The position numbers and the translations under genes are program-made. The notes beneath the pieces were generated by a model. It saw only the letters and a program-made list of their open reading frames with translations, searched no databases and was not told the DNA's origin. Positions 16,901-25,675 of a stretch of 64,000 nucleotides of DNA are shown piece by piece (position 1 is the first letter of the stretch; every line of letters starts with the position of its first letter). The stretch comes from AC-32 sp963772975 (GTDB taxonomy: Bacteria; Actinomycetota; Thermoleophilia; Gaiellales; Gaiellaceae). The DNA is taken from positions 229,600 through 293,599 of the forward strand of contig CAVYZH010000005.1 of NCBI GenBank assembly GCA_963772975.1, read 5' to 3'.

Positions 16901-19204
16901 GGACGGTCGTGCTCCGGAACAACGGCGGCGACGACCTGACCGTGAATACCAACGGCCCCTTCAACTTCGCGACCAAGCTCGCCTCTGGCGCCGCCTACGC
17001 CGTCACCGTCAAGACCAATCCGAGCGGCCAGAGCTGCAGCGTCGCCAACGGCAGCGGCACGATCGGCTCGGCCGACGTCAGCAACGTGGCCGTCAGCTGT
17101 GCCACCGAACCCGACCTACGCGGTCGGCGGCAGCGTCTCCGGGCTCTCGGGGACGGTCGTGCTGCGGGACAACGGCGGCGACGACCTGAGCGTGAGCACC
17201 AACGGCCCCTTCAGCTTCGCGACCAAGCTCGCCGGCGGCGCCGCCTACAACGTCACCGTCAAGACGAACCCGAGCGGCCAGAGCTGCAGCGTCGCCAACG
17301 GCAGCGGCACGATCGCTGCGGCCGACGTCACGAACGTCGCCGTCACCTGCGCCGCCACCGGCTCCGCGGGCAGCGACGACTTCAATCGCCCTGACGGCTC
17401 GCTCGGGTCGAGCTGGATTGCGATGAGCGACGGCGCGCTCTCGATCTCCTCGCAGGCGGTGCTCGGTACGAGCGCGACGGCCGGGGACATCCGGATCGCG
17501 GAGACGTACACCAGCGACCAGTCGTCCCAGATCCAGCTCACCTCGACGCAGCTCTCGGGCGGCCAGTGGGTCGGCCCCACGGTGCGCACCCAGAACGGCG
17601 GCCAGGACACCTACCTCGGGATCTACTTCTGGAACAGCGGCAGCCAGCAGCTCCGGCTCTACAAGCGGAACACCGGCGCCTGGATTCAGCTCGGCAACTC
17701 TTACGCGTCAGGTGCGCTGCCCGCCGGCACGACGTTGCAGCTGAACGCCGTCGGCTCGACGATCTCGTTCGTGCAGGACGGCGTCACCCGGATCACCGCG
17801 ACCGACACCAGCGTGACCGGCGGCGCGCCCGGGATCATGACCTACGGCCAGGCCAAAGCCGACAACTGGGCGGGCGCCGGCGCGACCGGCGGCACCAACC
17901 CAACCTACTCGGTCGGCGGCAGCGTCTCCGGGCTCTCGGGGACGGTCGTGCTCCGCGACAACGGCGGCGACGACCTGACACTGACCGCCAATGGCTCCTT
18001 CGCCTTTGCGACCAAGCTCGCCGGCGGCGCCGCCTACACCGTCACCGTCAAGACGAACCCCAGCGGCCAGAGCTGCAGCGTCGCGAACGGCAGCGGCACG
18101 ATCGCCGCCGCCGACGTCACGAACGTGACCGTCACTTGCGCCGCCAGCCCGACCTACGCCGTCGGGGGCAGCACCTCCGGGCTCTCCGGAACGGTCGTGC
18201 TGCGGGACAACGGCGGCGATGACCTGACCGTGACCGCCAACGGCTCCTTCGCCTTTGCGACCAAGCTCGCCGGCGGCGCCGCCTACGCCGTCACCGTCAA
18301 GACGAACCCGACCGGCCAGAGCTGCAGCGTCGCGAACGGCAGCGGCACGATCGCCGCCGCCGACGTCACGAACGTGGCCGTCACCTGTGGCACTGGCAAC
18401 AACGGGTTCAGCGCCACATACCGGAGCACCGACGCGAACGGCGTCGACTCGTACGACGTCACGTCTGCCGACAACGGCCCTGGCACACAGACGCTGAGAG
18501 TGCTAGCGCCTACTCACCCGGCCGCGGGCGTGCCTCACAGCTTCCTCTATGTGCTGCCGGTTGAGGCCGGGCTCGGGACGACCTACGGCGACGGGATCGC
18601 CACACTCGAGTCCCTCGACGCCGAGGATCGGTACAACCTGACGATCGTCGAGCCGTCGTTCGCGATCGAGCCTTGGTACGCCGACAACCCGAACGACTCG
18701 AAACTCCGCTACGAGACGTTCATGACGAGCGACCTCGTGCCGTGGGTGACGCAGAACCTGTCGACGACCGGCCACGAGCAGAACTGGCTGATCGGATTCT
18801 CGAAGTCGGGCATCGGCGGACAGGATCTGATTCTCAAACATCCCGATGTCTTCACGCTCGCGGCGACGTGGGACTTCCCCGCCGACATGTCGAGCTACGC
18901 CCAGTTCGGCGGCTCGGCGAACCAGTATGGGACCGACGCGAACTTCCAGGCCAACTACCGGCTGACGCCAATTTTCCTCGAAGGCCACAAACTGCCGTTC
19001 ATCAGCAGTAACCGCATCTGGATCGGCGGGTACCAGGCCTTCCAGACCGACATGTCCGACTACAACGCCTTGCTCAACTCCGAGGGAATCCCGCACACGA
19101 CCGAGGCACCCACGTTGATGGCGCACCGCTGGGACAGCGGCTGGGTGCCGATCGCGCTCGCCGCGCTGAGCCAGGACAGCCAGAACCTGACGACGTCTCC
19201 GTAG
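13959..19204 (+). CDS. Giant secreted lectin-repeat protein with C-terminal esterase domain, split by two +1 shifts
   Basis: The ATG at 13959 gives a clear signal peptide (MVRAASALRALALVGVILLI, then ASA). Three ConA/LamG-like domains (each starting DDFNR-xx-GSLG) and eleven copies of a ~81-residue beta-rich repeat (YxVGGSxSGLSGTVVLxxNG, DDLTV, CSVANGSGTI) follow. The C-terminal ~270 residues form an alpha/beta-hydrolase-like esterase with a GFSKSG nucleophile elbow. The coding changes frame twice, near 15573 and 17110, at the same repeat position. Deleting one C of a CCC triplet at each point gives one protein of about 1,750 residues. Whether it is expressed whole, by frameshifting, or is broken cannot be decided here. 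It was probably a surface adhesin or glycan-acting enzyme. Confidence 0.7.
15061..18117 (+). repeat. Tandem ~1,537-bp duplication inside the giant repeat gene
   Basis: Sequence from about 15061 to 16580 reappears at a constant offset of 1,537 bp (about 16598 to 18117); for example the DDFNRPDG domain lies at 15838 and again at 17375. Identity is near-perfect over the LamG-like domain and lower in the small repeats. Because 1,537 is not a multiple of three, each copy shifts the reading frame by one, and each contains the same CCC frameshift site (15573-15575 and 17110-17112). Confidence 0.8.
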
Positions 19205-19325
19205 CGCCCTCGACCGCCGCTCCGAGGACGCGTACGGAGCCGCTGCTCGGAGCCGTAAGGCCCGCGAGCACGCGCAGGAGCGTCGTCTTGCCGGCGCCGT
19301 TCGGGCCGAACGGCGAGACTCGATT
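19205..19325 (-). pseudogene. Fragment of an ABC-transporter ATPase gene
   Basis: On the minus strand about 40 codons read SPFGPNGAGKTTLLRVLAGL followed by TAPSSGSVRVLG. This is the Walker A motif and following strand of an ABC ATPase. Upstream residues lack the normal beta-strands, and downstream the frame abuts the stop of the giant secreted gene, so the signature, Walker B and the remaining ~150 residues are missing. It is a truncated remnant, probably cut when the secreted-protein gene arrived. Confidence 0.7.
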
Positions 19326-19450
19326 CGAAAGCCAGACGGCAAGACACTCCGCGCGGGTGGGAACTAGCCGATTGCGGGGCTTGCAGCCCGGTCGAGGGTG
19401 CCCAACACAGGCCAGTTGGCACGGGCCTGCGGATCTGTGACAGTGGCTGT

Positions 19451-20110
19451 GTGAGGGTCGATGCGGCACGACCCGACCCGCGTGCGGGCGGGCGTCGTGA
19501 GCTTGCGCTCTGGCTGGCGCCGGCGGTTGCCGTCGCGCTAGCCCAGATCGCCGCCCAGCTCGTCGACTACCAGCTCGACGATCTCCACCTCCGCGCTCTG
19601 AACGCCAACTCGGACGCGAGCGTGGTCGCGTGGCTGACCCCTGCAGGAATGGTCCTCGCGCTCGCGGGGGTTATCGCGTGCCTCCGGCGCCGCGGCAGGG
19701 CCTACGCCCGTGGTGCTGCCGTCGCAGCGCTCCTCGTCGGACTGCTCGTGGTCGCGAGCGCACGCCGCGGGGCGTTCGGCGGCTCGCTTTCGCTCCACCG
19801 CTCGACACTGATGCTCGCGCCGGTCCTCGCCGTACTGCTCGCGCTCCTGCTCCTGGAGGCGCGCGACGTCGAGGCGACCCCGCGCAACCTGCTCCGGATC
19901 GGCTGCGCGCTGCTCGTTGGCTCGTATCTCCTCCACATCCTGGGCGGCGCTCTCACCGACGCCGTCGGCGGCGAGCACTCGTGGACGTATCAGGTCGGAG
20001 CGGCGCTGAAGGAGGGCACGGAGGTCGCCGGTTGGCTGATCGTCGGCCTCGGCTGCTGCCGGGCGGGTGCAGGGGACCGTGCAACCTGGCGCGAGCCGCT
20101 CGCCGACTGA
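19451..20110 (+). CDS. Integral membrane protein, unknown function (219 aa)
   Basis: From GTG 19451 the product has about five predicted membrane segments (around residues 18-36, 60-78, 86-104, 119-138, 150-168), with short Arg-rich loops that suggest cytoplasmic sides. The final segment before the C-terminus is also hydrophobic. No catalytic motif is seen and I do not recognise the family. It stands alone between an ABC-gene fragment and the FN3/beta-helix gene. Upstream, CTAGCC at about 19366 is only half of the operator motif found elsewhere in this window. Confidence 0.6.
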   Translation: MRVDAARPDPRAGGRRELALWLAPAVAVALAQIAAQLVDYQLDDLHLRALNANSDASVVAWLTPAGMVLALAGVIACLRRRGRAYARGAAVAALLVGLLVVASARRGAFGGSLSLHRSTLMLAPVLAVLLALLLLEARDVEATPRNLLRIGCALLVGSYLLHILGGALTDAVGGEHSWTYQVGAALKEGTEVAGWLIVGLGCCRAGAGDRATWREPLAD

Positions 20111-20242
20111 CCGCGACGGCGTCGACGTCCACCCGTCCCGCGTAGGCCCGCGACATCGGGGCTTCAAGCCGACGTACTGCGAAGTCGACGCACTCGCGCG
20201 AGGGATGCGGTCAGCGCCGCGGCTGCCGATTCCTACGGCGTC

Positions 20243-23200
20243 ATGTTGGGAGCCGCCCCCACAGCCGCCAACGCCCCCCTACGGTCCCGCAGCGCTGCAG
20301 CGCCTGTTTCCACGTGGCCGGGAGCCCCGAGGCTGCGTCCTGGAAGTTCAGGGGTTTTGCGCCCGCTCTGCGCGCTCGCCGCGGTGCTGGTCGTCGCACT
20401 CTGGCCGGCAGCTGCGCATGCGCGCGTCAACGCCGGCCGCGCCGGCACCGAACAGCCGCGCCTCTGGGGCGTTGAAATCGGCAGGCGCGCGGGGACGTTC
20501 GCCCGTCCCACGCACCTCGCTCGGATGAAGCACGCCGGAATTAACGCCGTCGTACTCGACCCAAGGCGACTCACGCTGAAGGAGCTCAGGGCGACGGTGA
20601 AGGCCGCGAAAGGGGCAAGGCTGTGGGTGATCGAGCTCATTCCGCCCGAGCACGCGAAAGCCACGAGAAGCATCAAGGCGGTCCGCGCGACGTGCCGCGG
20701 GTCACGCAAGCCCGCTCAAACCCTGTGCGCCGCAAGTGCGGCCTCGCTCTCGGCCGCGATCGCGCTGTCGCGCAGCAGCGGTTCCGCCGAGGGGATGGTG
20801 GCCGTGCGCCTGGCCGGGCCGGCGCAGCTTGCGAGGCTCCGCGGTGTCTCTTCGTCCGGCTTGCAGATCCTCGCCTTGGTCAAGCTGGGGGCGCACAGAT
20901 ATGCGACCTCTGAGTGGCGGAAAGCGATCGCCGTCGCCGCGACGACGAGCTCACTTGACCTTGCCGTCACACCCACCAGCACCGCGAACCAGACGCTGAG
21001 CCCCTATCTCAACCAGCTAGGCAAACCGCCGGGCGCACCCGCGTCGTTCGCCGTGACCGGCTCGACCGCCTCGACGATCTCAGTTGCCTGGGCGGCGGTC
21101 GTCGGAGCCACGGAATACAACATCACCGCGAGCGGCACGTTCGCCGGGAAGACAGCAACGACCTCGTTCACCGTCGGCGGCCTCTCGTGCAGCACGGCCT
21201 ACAAGCTCGCCGTGACTGCCAAGAACGCGGCCGGTAAGAACTCGAAGGCGTCGACGCTCACGACGAGCACGGCGCCGTGCTCAGACGCGACGCCCCCGAG
21301 TCCTCCGGCCGGCCTGACCGAGACCTCGGCTACCCAAACGTCCGCGACCGTCGCCTGGGCAAACTCGACAGACAACGTCGCGGTGGCGGGCTACGGAATC
21401 TTCGTCGACGGGGCGTCAGTCGGGACGACCGCCGCAACGACCTACAGCGTCGGCGGACTTACCTGCGGCTCGACCCACACCGTCGCGGTCGACGCATTCG
21501 ATTCCGCCGGGAACCACTCCACCCGAGCGTCGATGAGCGCCTCGACGTCAGTCTGCTCGGACACCACGCCGCCCACCGTGTCCGTGACGGCTCCCGCGGG
21601 AGGCGCAACCGTGTCTGGAACGGTTCCTGTAACGGCGAGCGCGAGCGACAACGTCGCGGTGGCGAGCGTCGAGTTCTGGGTCGACGGGGCGAAGAAAGCA
21701 ACCGATACGAGTGCGCCATACAGCTACAGCTGGGACACGACGCAGGTTCTAGGTGGTCCGCATACGATCCTCGTCAAGGCGCTCGACCCGAGCAACAACA
21801 GCGCAAGCACAAACGCCGGCGTCACCGTCTCGAATTCGCCGTGCGTCACGAGCTCCGCGAGCTGGCAGAACACGGCGATGCTGAGCCCGAATGGCGCCTT
21901 CGACGTCTCCTTCGACGCGACACCGAGCGCGGCGAACATCGACGCCGTCACCGGTCTTTCCGCCGCGTCCGCCTTGGCATATACCGACCTCGCGGTGACT
22001 GCCCGCTTCAATTCGAGCGGATCGATCGACGCGATCAACGGCGGCGGCTACGCTGCCGCGAACACGGTGTCGTACGCGGGCGGCTCGACCTATCACTTCC
22101 GGGCAGCCGTCAACGTCCCGAGTCACACGTACAGCCTCTATGTGACGCCGCCCGGCAAGCCCGAGACGCCCGTCGCGCTGAATTACGCGTTCCGCACCGG
22201 GCAGGGGGCGGTCACAGCGCTCTCGAACTGGGCAGTGACGGCCGCCAGCGGCAGCCACCAGACGTGCGGCCTCGCCCTCACGAACCCGAACGATATGACC
22301 GCGCCGAGCGCTCCTACGGCCCTAGTCAAGGCGAGCTCGACCCAGACCTCGCTCACAGCCTCCTGGACGGCCTCGACCGACAACGTCGGCGTCGCCGGCT
22401 ACACGGTCTACGTCAACGGTGCCGCGAGCTCCGCCGCGGCGGGGACATCGCGTACGATCTCCGACCTCGGCTGCGGCACGACCTACACGATCGCCGTCGA
22501 CGCCTTCGACGCGGCCGGCAACCACTCGGCGCAGACCAGCACGACGATGGCGACAAGTGCGTGCCCCGACACCGCACCGCCCTCGACGCCCACGAATCTC
22601 CACCAGAGCGGCTCGACGGCGACGTCGGTGACCGTCTCCTGGACCGCGTCGACCGACAACGTCGGCGTCACCGGCTACGGCGCCTACAGGAACGGAACCC
22701 TGGCCGGCTCTCCGACCACGACCAGCTACACCTTCACCGGCCTCACCTGCGGCACTAGCTACACCCTCGCCGTCGACGCCGCCGACGCAGCCGGCAACCG
22801 CTCCACCCAAACCAGCAGCACACTCAGCACCAACGCCTGCCCCGACACCACCCCGCCGACCACACCGACCGGCCTCACGACGAGTGGGATCGGCCAGACC
22901 TCGATCACGCTGTCCTGGACGGCCTCGAGCGACAACGTGGGGGTTACCGGCTATCGGCTCTACCTAGGCGGCAGCCAGGTCGGGACGTCGCTCTCGACCA
23001 GCTACCTCTTCAGCGTCACGTGCGGGACGAGCTACACGCTCGGCATCGTCGCCGTCGATGCCGCGGGGAACGTTTCCGGCACCGCGACGATCGCCGCAGT
23101 CGCGGCGGCCTGCTCGCCGCCACCGCCCGGGTCGTGTACGACGACGATCAGTTCCGGACTTGCAGCTGCGATCCAGAACGCCTCGGCCGGCGCGACGATC

Positions 23201-24232
23201 TGCCTGAACTCGGGCAGCTACGGGAATCTCTCGTTCACTGACCTCGCGAAGAGCTCTGATGTGACGATTAAGCCCGTCACGGGCGCGAGCGCCACCATCG
23301 GAACCGTCAATCTTCAGCACGTCAGCCATCTCCACTTCACGGGCGCCGGCGGCACGCTCTCTGTTGGCAGCACAGACCTGGATCAGTTCGATACGCGCCC
23401 GAACTGCTCCAACCACATCACCTGGGACTACCTGCGGTTCAGCGTCGGCATCAGCATCTACCCGCGTTGCGCGGCCATGGCGATCCTGGTCGATCACGAC
23501 AACCTGAACAACCTGGTCAACCACGACGGCTGGGATGGGCGTCTCAACGTGCAAGCTCTTGACCAGGGGCCAAGCACCGATCAGGGCATCACCATCTCGA
23601 ACAGCACGTTCAACGGAGGCTGTTCCAAGGGCATGCAGATCATGGGCGGCTCCTACGGTGTGCAGGTGCTCAACAACGAGTTCGCCAACCTCAGCCAGTC
23701 CGGCTGCGATCCGCTGCACGTCGGCGGGATCCAGCTTTACGGCACCTTCTACACGCACCTGAAGGGCAACTACTTCCACGACAACGGCGACTCAGCCGGT
23801 GGACTCTCCATGCCCGCAGACGGCGCACATAACGCTCTGATCGAAGACAACGTCTGGGTCTGCACCTGCATCTACCCATGGTCGATTCAGGCGGCCGCAA
23901 CGCAGAACTCGAAGATCATCCACAACACGTTCGCCGGCGGCGGCGGCGTCCACTTCTACACCGAGCAGGGCTGGGTGGCGGCTGGAAACGTCGTCCGCGA
24001 CAACGTGTTCACGGATCCGTCCAACGGCATCACCTGGGACAGCAGCAGTAGTGGTTGGGGCACGCAGGACCACAACCTGGATAGCGGTATGTCAGGTACC
24101 GGCAACATCACTGGCACACCGGTCTGGACTGGCGGGGCTAACCCAACGACATACGCTGGCTACCAGCTTGCTCCTTCCTCGCCGGGCTATCTCGTCGCCA
24201 GCGACGGCAAGAGCTTGGGTATCGCACCCTAG
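20243..24232 (+). CDS. Large secreted FN3-repeat protein with right-handed beta-helix C-terminus
   Basis: The full frame begins at ATG 20243; a TTG at 20357 would give a cleaner signal peptide (RPLCALAAVLVVALWPAAAH). A TIM-barrel-like region (LWGVEIGRRAGTFARPTHLA, about 70-250) is followed by FN3 domains (each with S-x-TxSWTASTDNVGVxGY pattern, ending in a Cys-centred TCGTSYT strand) and one Ig-like domain (TVSVTAPAGGATVSGTVPVT). The last ~360 residues are a parallel beta-helix of the pectate-lyase-like type (INNTF/NSTF ladder, many Asn and Gly). It should act outside the cell on polysaccharide. The C-terminal 1 kb is shared with the gene at 25676 and related to that at 47146. Confidence 0.8.
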   Translation: MLGAAPTAANAPLRSRSAAAPVSTWPGAPRLRPGSSGVLRPLCALAAVLVVALWPAAAHARVNAGRAGTEQPRLWGVEIGRRAGTFARPTHLARMKHAGINAVVLDPRRLTLKELRATVKAAKGARLWVIELIPPEHAKATRSIKAVRATCRGSRKPAQTLCAASAASLSAAIALSRSSGSAEGMVAVRLAGPAQLARLRGVSSSGLQILALVKLGAHRYATSEWRKAIAVAATTSSLDLAVTPTSTANQTLSPYLNQLGKPPGAPASFAVTGSTASTISVAWAAVVGATEYNITASGTFAGKTATTSFTVGGLSCSTAYKLAVTAKNAAGKNSKASTLTTSTAPCSDATPPSPPAGLTETSATQTSATVAWANSTDNVAVAGYGIFVDGASVGTTAATTYSVGGLTCGSTHTVAVDAFDSAGNHSTRASMSASTSVCSDTTPPTVSVTAPAGGATVSGTVPVTASASDNVAVASVEFWVDGAKKATDTSAPYSYSWDTTQVLGGPHTILVKALDPSNNSASTNAGVTVSNSPCVTSSASWQNTAMLSPNGAFDVSFDATPSAANIDAVTGLSAASALAYTDLAVTARFNSSGSIDAINGGGYAAANTVSYAGGSTYHFRAAVNVPSHTYSLYVTPPGKPETPVALNYAFRTGQGAVTALSNWAVTAASGSHQTCGLALTNPNDMTAPSAPTALVKASSTQTSLTASWTASTDNVGVAGYTVYVNGAASSAAAGTSRTISDLGCGTTYTIAVDAFDAAGNHSAQTSTTMATSACPDTAPPSTPTNLHQSGSTATSVTVSWTASTDNVGVTGYGAYRNGTLAGSPTTTSYTFTGLTCGTSYTLAVDAADAAGNRSTQTSSTLSTNACPDTTPPTTPTGLTTSGIGQTSITLSWTASSDNVGVTGYRLYLGGSQVGTSLSTSYLFSVTCGTSYTLGIVAVDAAGNVSGTATIAAVAAACSPPPPGSCTTTISSGLAAAIQNASAGATICLNSGSYGNLSFTDLAKSSDVTIKPVTGASATIGTVNLQHVSHLHFTGAGGTLSVGSTDLDQFDTRPNCSNHITWDYLRFSVGISIYPRCAAMAILVDHDNLNNLVNHDGWDGRLNVQALDQGPSTDQGITISNSTFNGGCSKGMQIMGGSYGVQVLNNEFANLSQSGCDPLHVGGIQLYGTFYTHLKGNYFHDNGDSAGGLSMPADGAHNALIEDNVWVCTCIYPWSIQAAATQNSKIIHNTFAGGGGVHFYTEQGWVAAGNVVRDNVFTDPSNGITWDSSSSGWGTQDHNLDSGMSGTGNITGTPVWTGGANPTTYAGYQLAPSSPGYLVASDGKSLGIAP
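23122..24140 (+). repeat. ~1 kb near-identical segment shared with 26629-27647 (offset 3,507 bp)
   Basis: The beta-helix coding segment of the 20243 gene reappears in the 25676 gene at a constant offset of 3,507 bp, in frame. Identity is mosaic: 23122-23240 and about 23690-24130 look identical, while 23241-23400 and 23610-23690 differ at many positions. This patchwork points to gene conversion after duplication. Confidence 0.8.
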
Positions 24233-24539
24233 ACCGCCGGCTTGCCGACGAACAGCTCGAAAGTCGCTCTCAGTGAGGGATGCCGAGCCCCTATCCTGGC
24301 CTCACGAGCTCGGAACAGCCAGTTCGCGGGAGGCTGATTCGAACGAACTAGCCGCAGCTGGTTCTCCACTTCGTTCCGGGCCGGCGTGACGATCAGATGC
24401 GTCTGAATCGAGCCAGTGACGTCGATGTCGGACGGGCTCACGCTCACTCGCTCGGGGCTTGCGGGCAAGGAGTTGCCCGACGGCGTCGAGGCGCGCCTGA
24501 AGGGTCGGCGTCGGTTACATCGTCTCGGAGGGGAGCGGC
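24233..24539. other. Gap without a confident gene
   Basis: This 307-bp stretch separates the FN3/beta-helix gene from a small membrane ORF. A minus-strand frame ending at 24229 (79 codons, about 71% G/C at third positions) is open but has only a TTG start and no recognisable content. A CTAGAC-N4-GGCTTG sequence at 24231 resembles the operator motif with two mismatches, but it overlaps a stop codon. I see no terminator. Confidence 0.4.
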
Positions 24540-24680
24540 GTGCTCCTGCTCGTCGCTGGGATCCTCGCGTGGCTCCCGGTCCGCCGCAGTCGCATGTTGC
24601 TCGCGGTGCCGATCCTCGCGACGGAGGGCGGCGTGCTGGGCTACGCCGTGGCCTCGTTCGCCATGAGCGGCAAGCCCTAG
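24540..24680 (+). CDS. Small two-helix membrane protein (46 aa)
   Basis: GTG 24540 is preceded at five bases by GGAGGGGAG, a strong ribosome site. The product has two hydrophobic stretches around an Arg-Arg-Ser-Arg turn (LLLVAGILAWLPVRRSRMLL) and ends SFAMSGKP. In-frame sequence just upstream (VGVGYIVSEGSG) also looks coding but ends at a TGA (24498), so the gene may be a shortened form of a longer protein whose start is in another frame near 24416. It overlaps tail-to-tail by four bases with the next gene. Confidence 0.45.
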   Translation: MLLLVAGILAWLPVRRSRMLLAVPILATEGGVLGYAVASFAMSGKP

Positions 24681-25444
24681 GTACAGCCTCCTGTCAGCAC
24701 GGTCGTCGGGACCCCGGTGGAACGGCGGCCGCGGCGGTCGTAGTTGACGATCGTATAACGGTAGGCGGTGCACGGCCGGACCTCCGAGTCGCGGTAGCTC
24801 GCCATTCGCCCCCGGAAGACCACACCGCCGTGGCCCTGCGCTCCGCGCTGCCGGACGACGACGACTTGGCCGGACCGCGCGGGGCGCTGCCACGAGAGCG
24901 TCACGCCAGAGTTGTCGACCCGCGCCTCGACCCCGAGGACGTTCGACGACCAGCCGCGTGCTTCATGCCGAACGCTCGGAGGTCGAAGCGCTGCGTGTGT
25001 AGAGCTCCTCGACGGCCCGGTCGTTCGTACCGACGTCTTCGACGGCTCTGTCGCCTGCGGGCTTGCGCTCGGTGACAGGGTGTTCGGCGCTTCGGCTTCG
25101 CCGCCAAGCGTTACCCCAACCGGGGCGGAGTCCTTGCCGCCCATCAACGTTCCGGAGACTGCACCCGCGACGAAGATGAGCACGGCGAGGACCAGCACCC
25201 GCCGCCAGCGGCGGCGCGGCGCGGGGGCCGCAGATTCGATCCCGACCGGCGGTGACTCGAGCGGCGCAACCGGCGCAGGTTCGACGACGACCGCGGGGGG
25301 CGGGGATGGCGCCGTCGGCCTCGGCCGCTCGACGACGTCCGGAAGCAGCCTCCGCGCCTGCTCGGCAAGCACGGGGTCGACGAGCACGAGCTCGGGGCTG
25401 ATTGGCCCCAGGTGCCCCGACCCACGGTCAGGCCCTGCGTCCAT
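24677..25444 (-). CDS. Single-pass membrane protein with C-terminal FN3-like domain
   Basis: The start is placed at ATG 25444 because the product then opens MDAGPDRGSGHLGPISPELV, with a short cytoplasmic helix (LVDPVLAEQARRLLP) as in other actinobacterial membrane proteins. A Pro/Val-rich linker, a transmembrane helix (RVLVLAVLIFVAGAVSGTLM, about residues 104-125), a Ser/Thr spacer and a C-terminal FN3-like fold with a Trp near its start (GVTLSWQRPARSGQVVVVRQ) follow. The last residues contain Cys-Thr-Ala-Tyr-Arg and a final GGCT. The outward-facing FN3 domain suggests a cell-wall or partner-binding role. It is divergent from the 25676 beta-helix gene. Confidence 0.65.
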   Translation of the reverse strand: MDAGPDRGSGHLGPISPELVLVDPVLAEQARRLLPDVVERPRPTAPSPPPAVVVEPAPVAPLESPPVGIESAAPAPRRRWRRVLVLAVLIFVAGAVSGTLMGGKDSAPVGVTLGGEAEAPNTLSPSASPQATEPSKTSVRTTGPSRSSTHAALRPPSVRHEARGWSSNVLGVEARVDNSGVTLSWQRPARSGQVVVVRQRGAQGHGGVVFRGRMASYRDSEVRPCTAYRYTIVNYDRRGRRSTGVPTTVLTGGCT

Positions 25445-25675
25445 CCGAACAGTCTTGCAAGTGCGTCGGCGCGCCGACGTGGGGCGAGGGTCCAAACCGA
25501 AAAAGCCGGTGTTTGCAAGCAATTTGGCTCCTAAGGTGCGCGTTGGCAGAGGAGTCAGCCGCCCGATGCTGTAAAAGACCGCCCAACGCCCAGTCAGCCA
25601 GAGGCCAGCTGGTGGATGGGGTTACGGGTCCGGGCCAGACGGATCCGCCGCCCGGCTTGGCCGGAACGGAGGGAC

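Noticed and set aside
14578..18400. Regular ~240-bp units resembling a CRISPR or satellite array
   Set aside because: The units are protein-coding (81-residue repeats), have no short direct repeats with unique spacers, and no cas genes are present.
24231..24246. CTAGACCGCCGGCTTG as an eighth operator copy
   Set aside because: Two mismatches, overlaps a stop codon and is about 300 bp from the next start; one or two such hits are expected by chance.
24229..24468. 79-codon minus-strand frame
   Set aside because: TTG start only, no ribosome site and no recognisable family; could be a remnant but not supportable.
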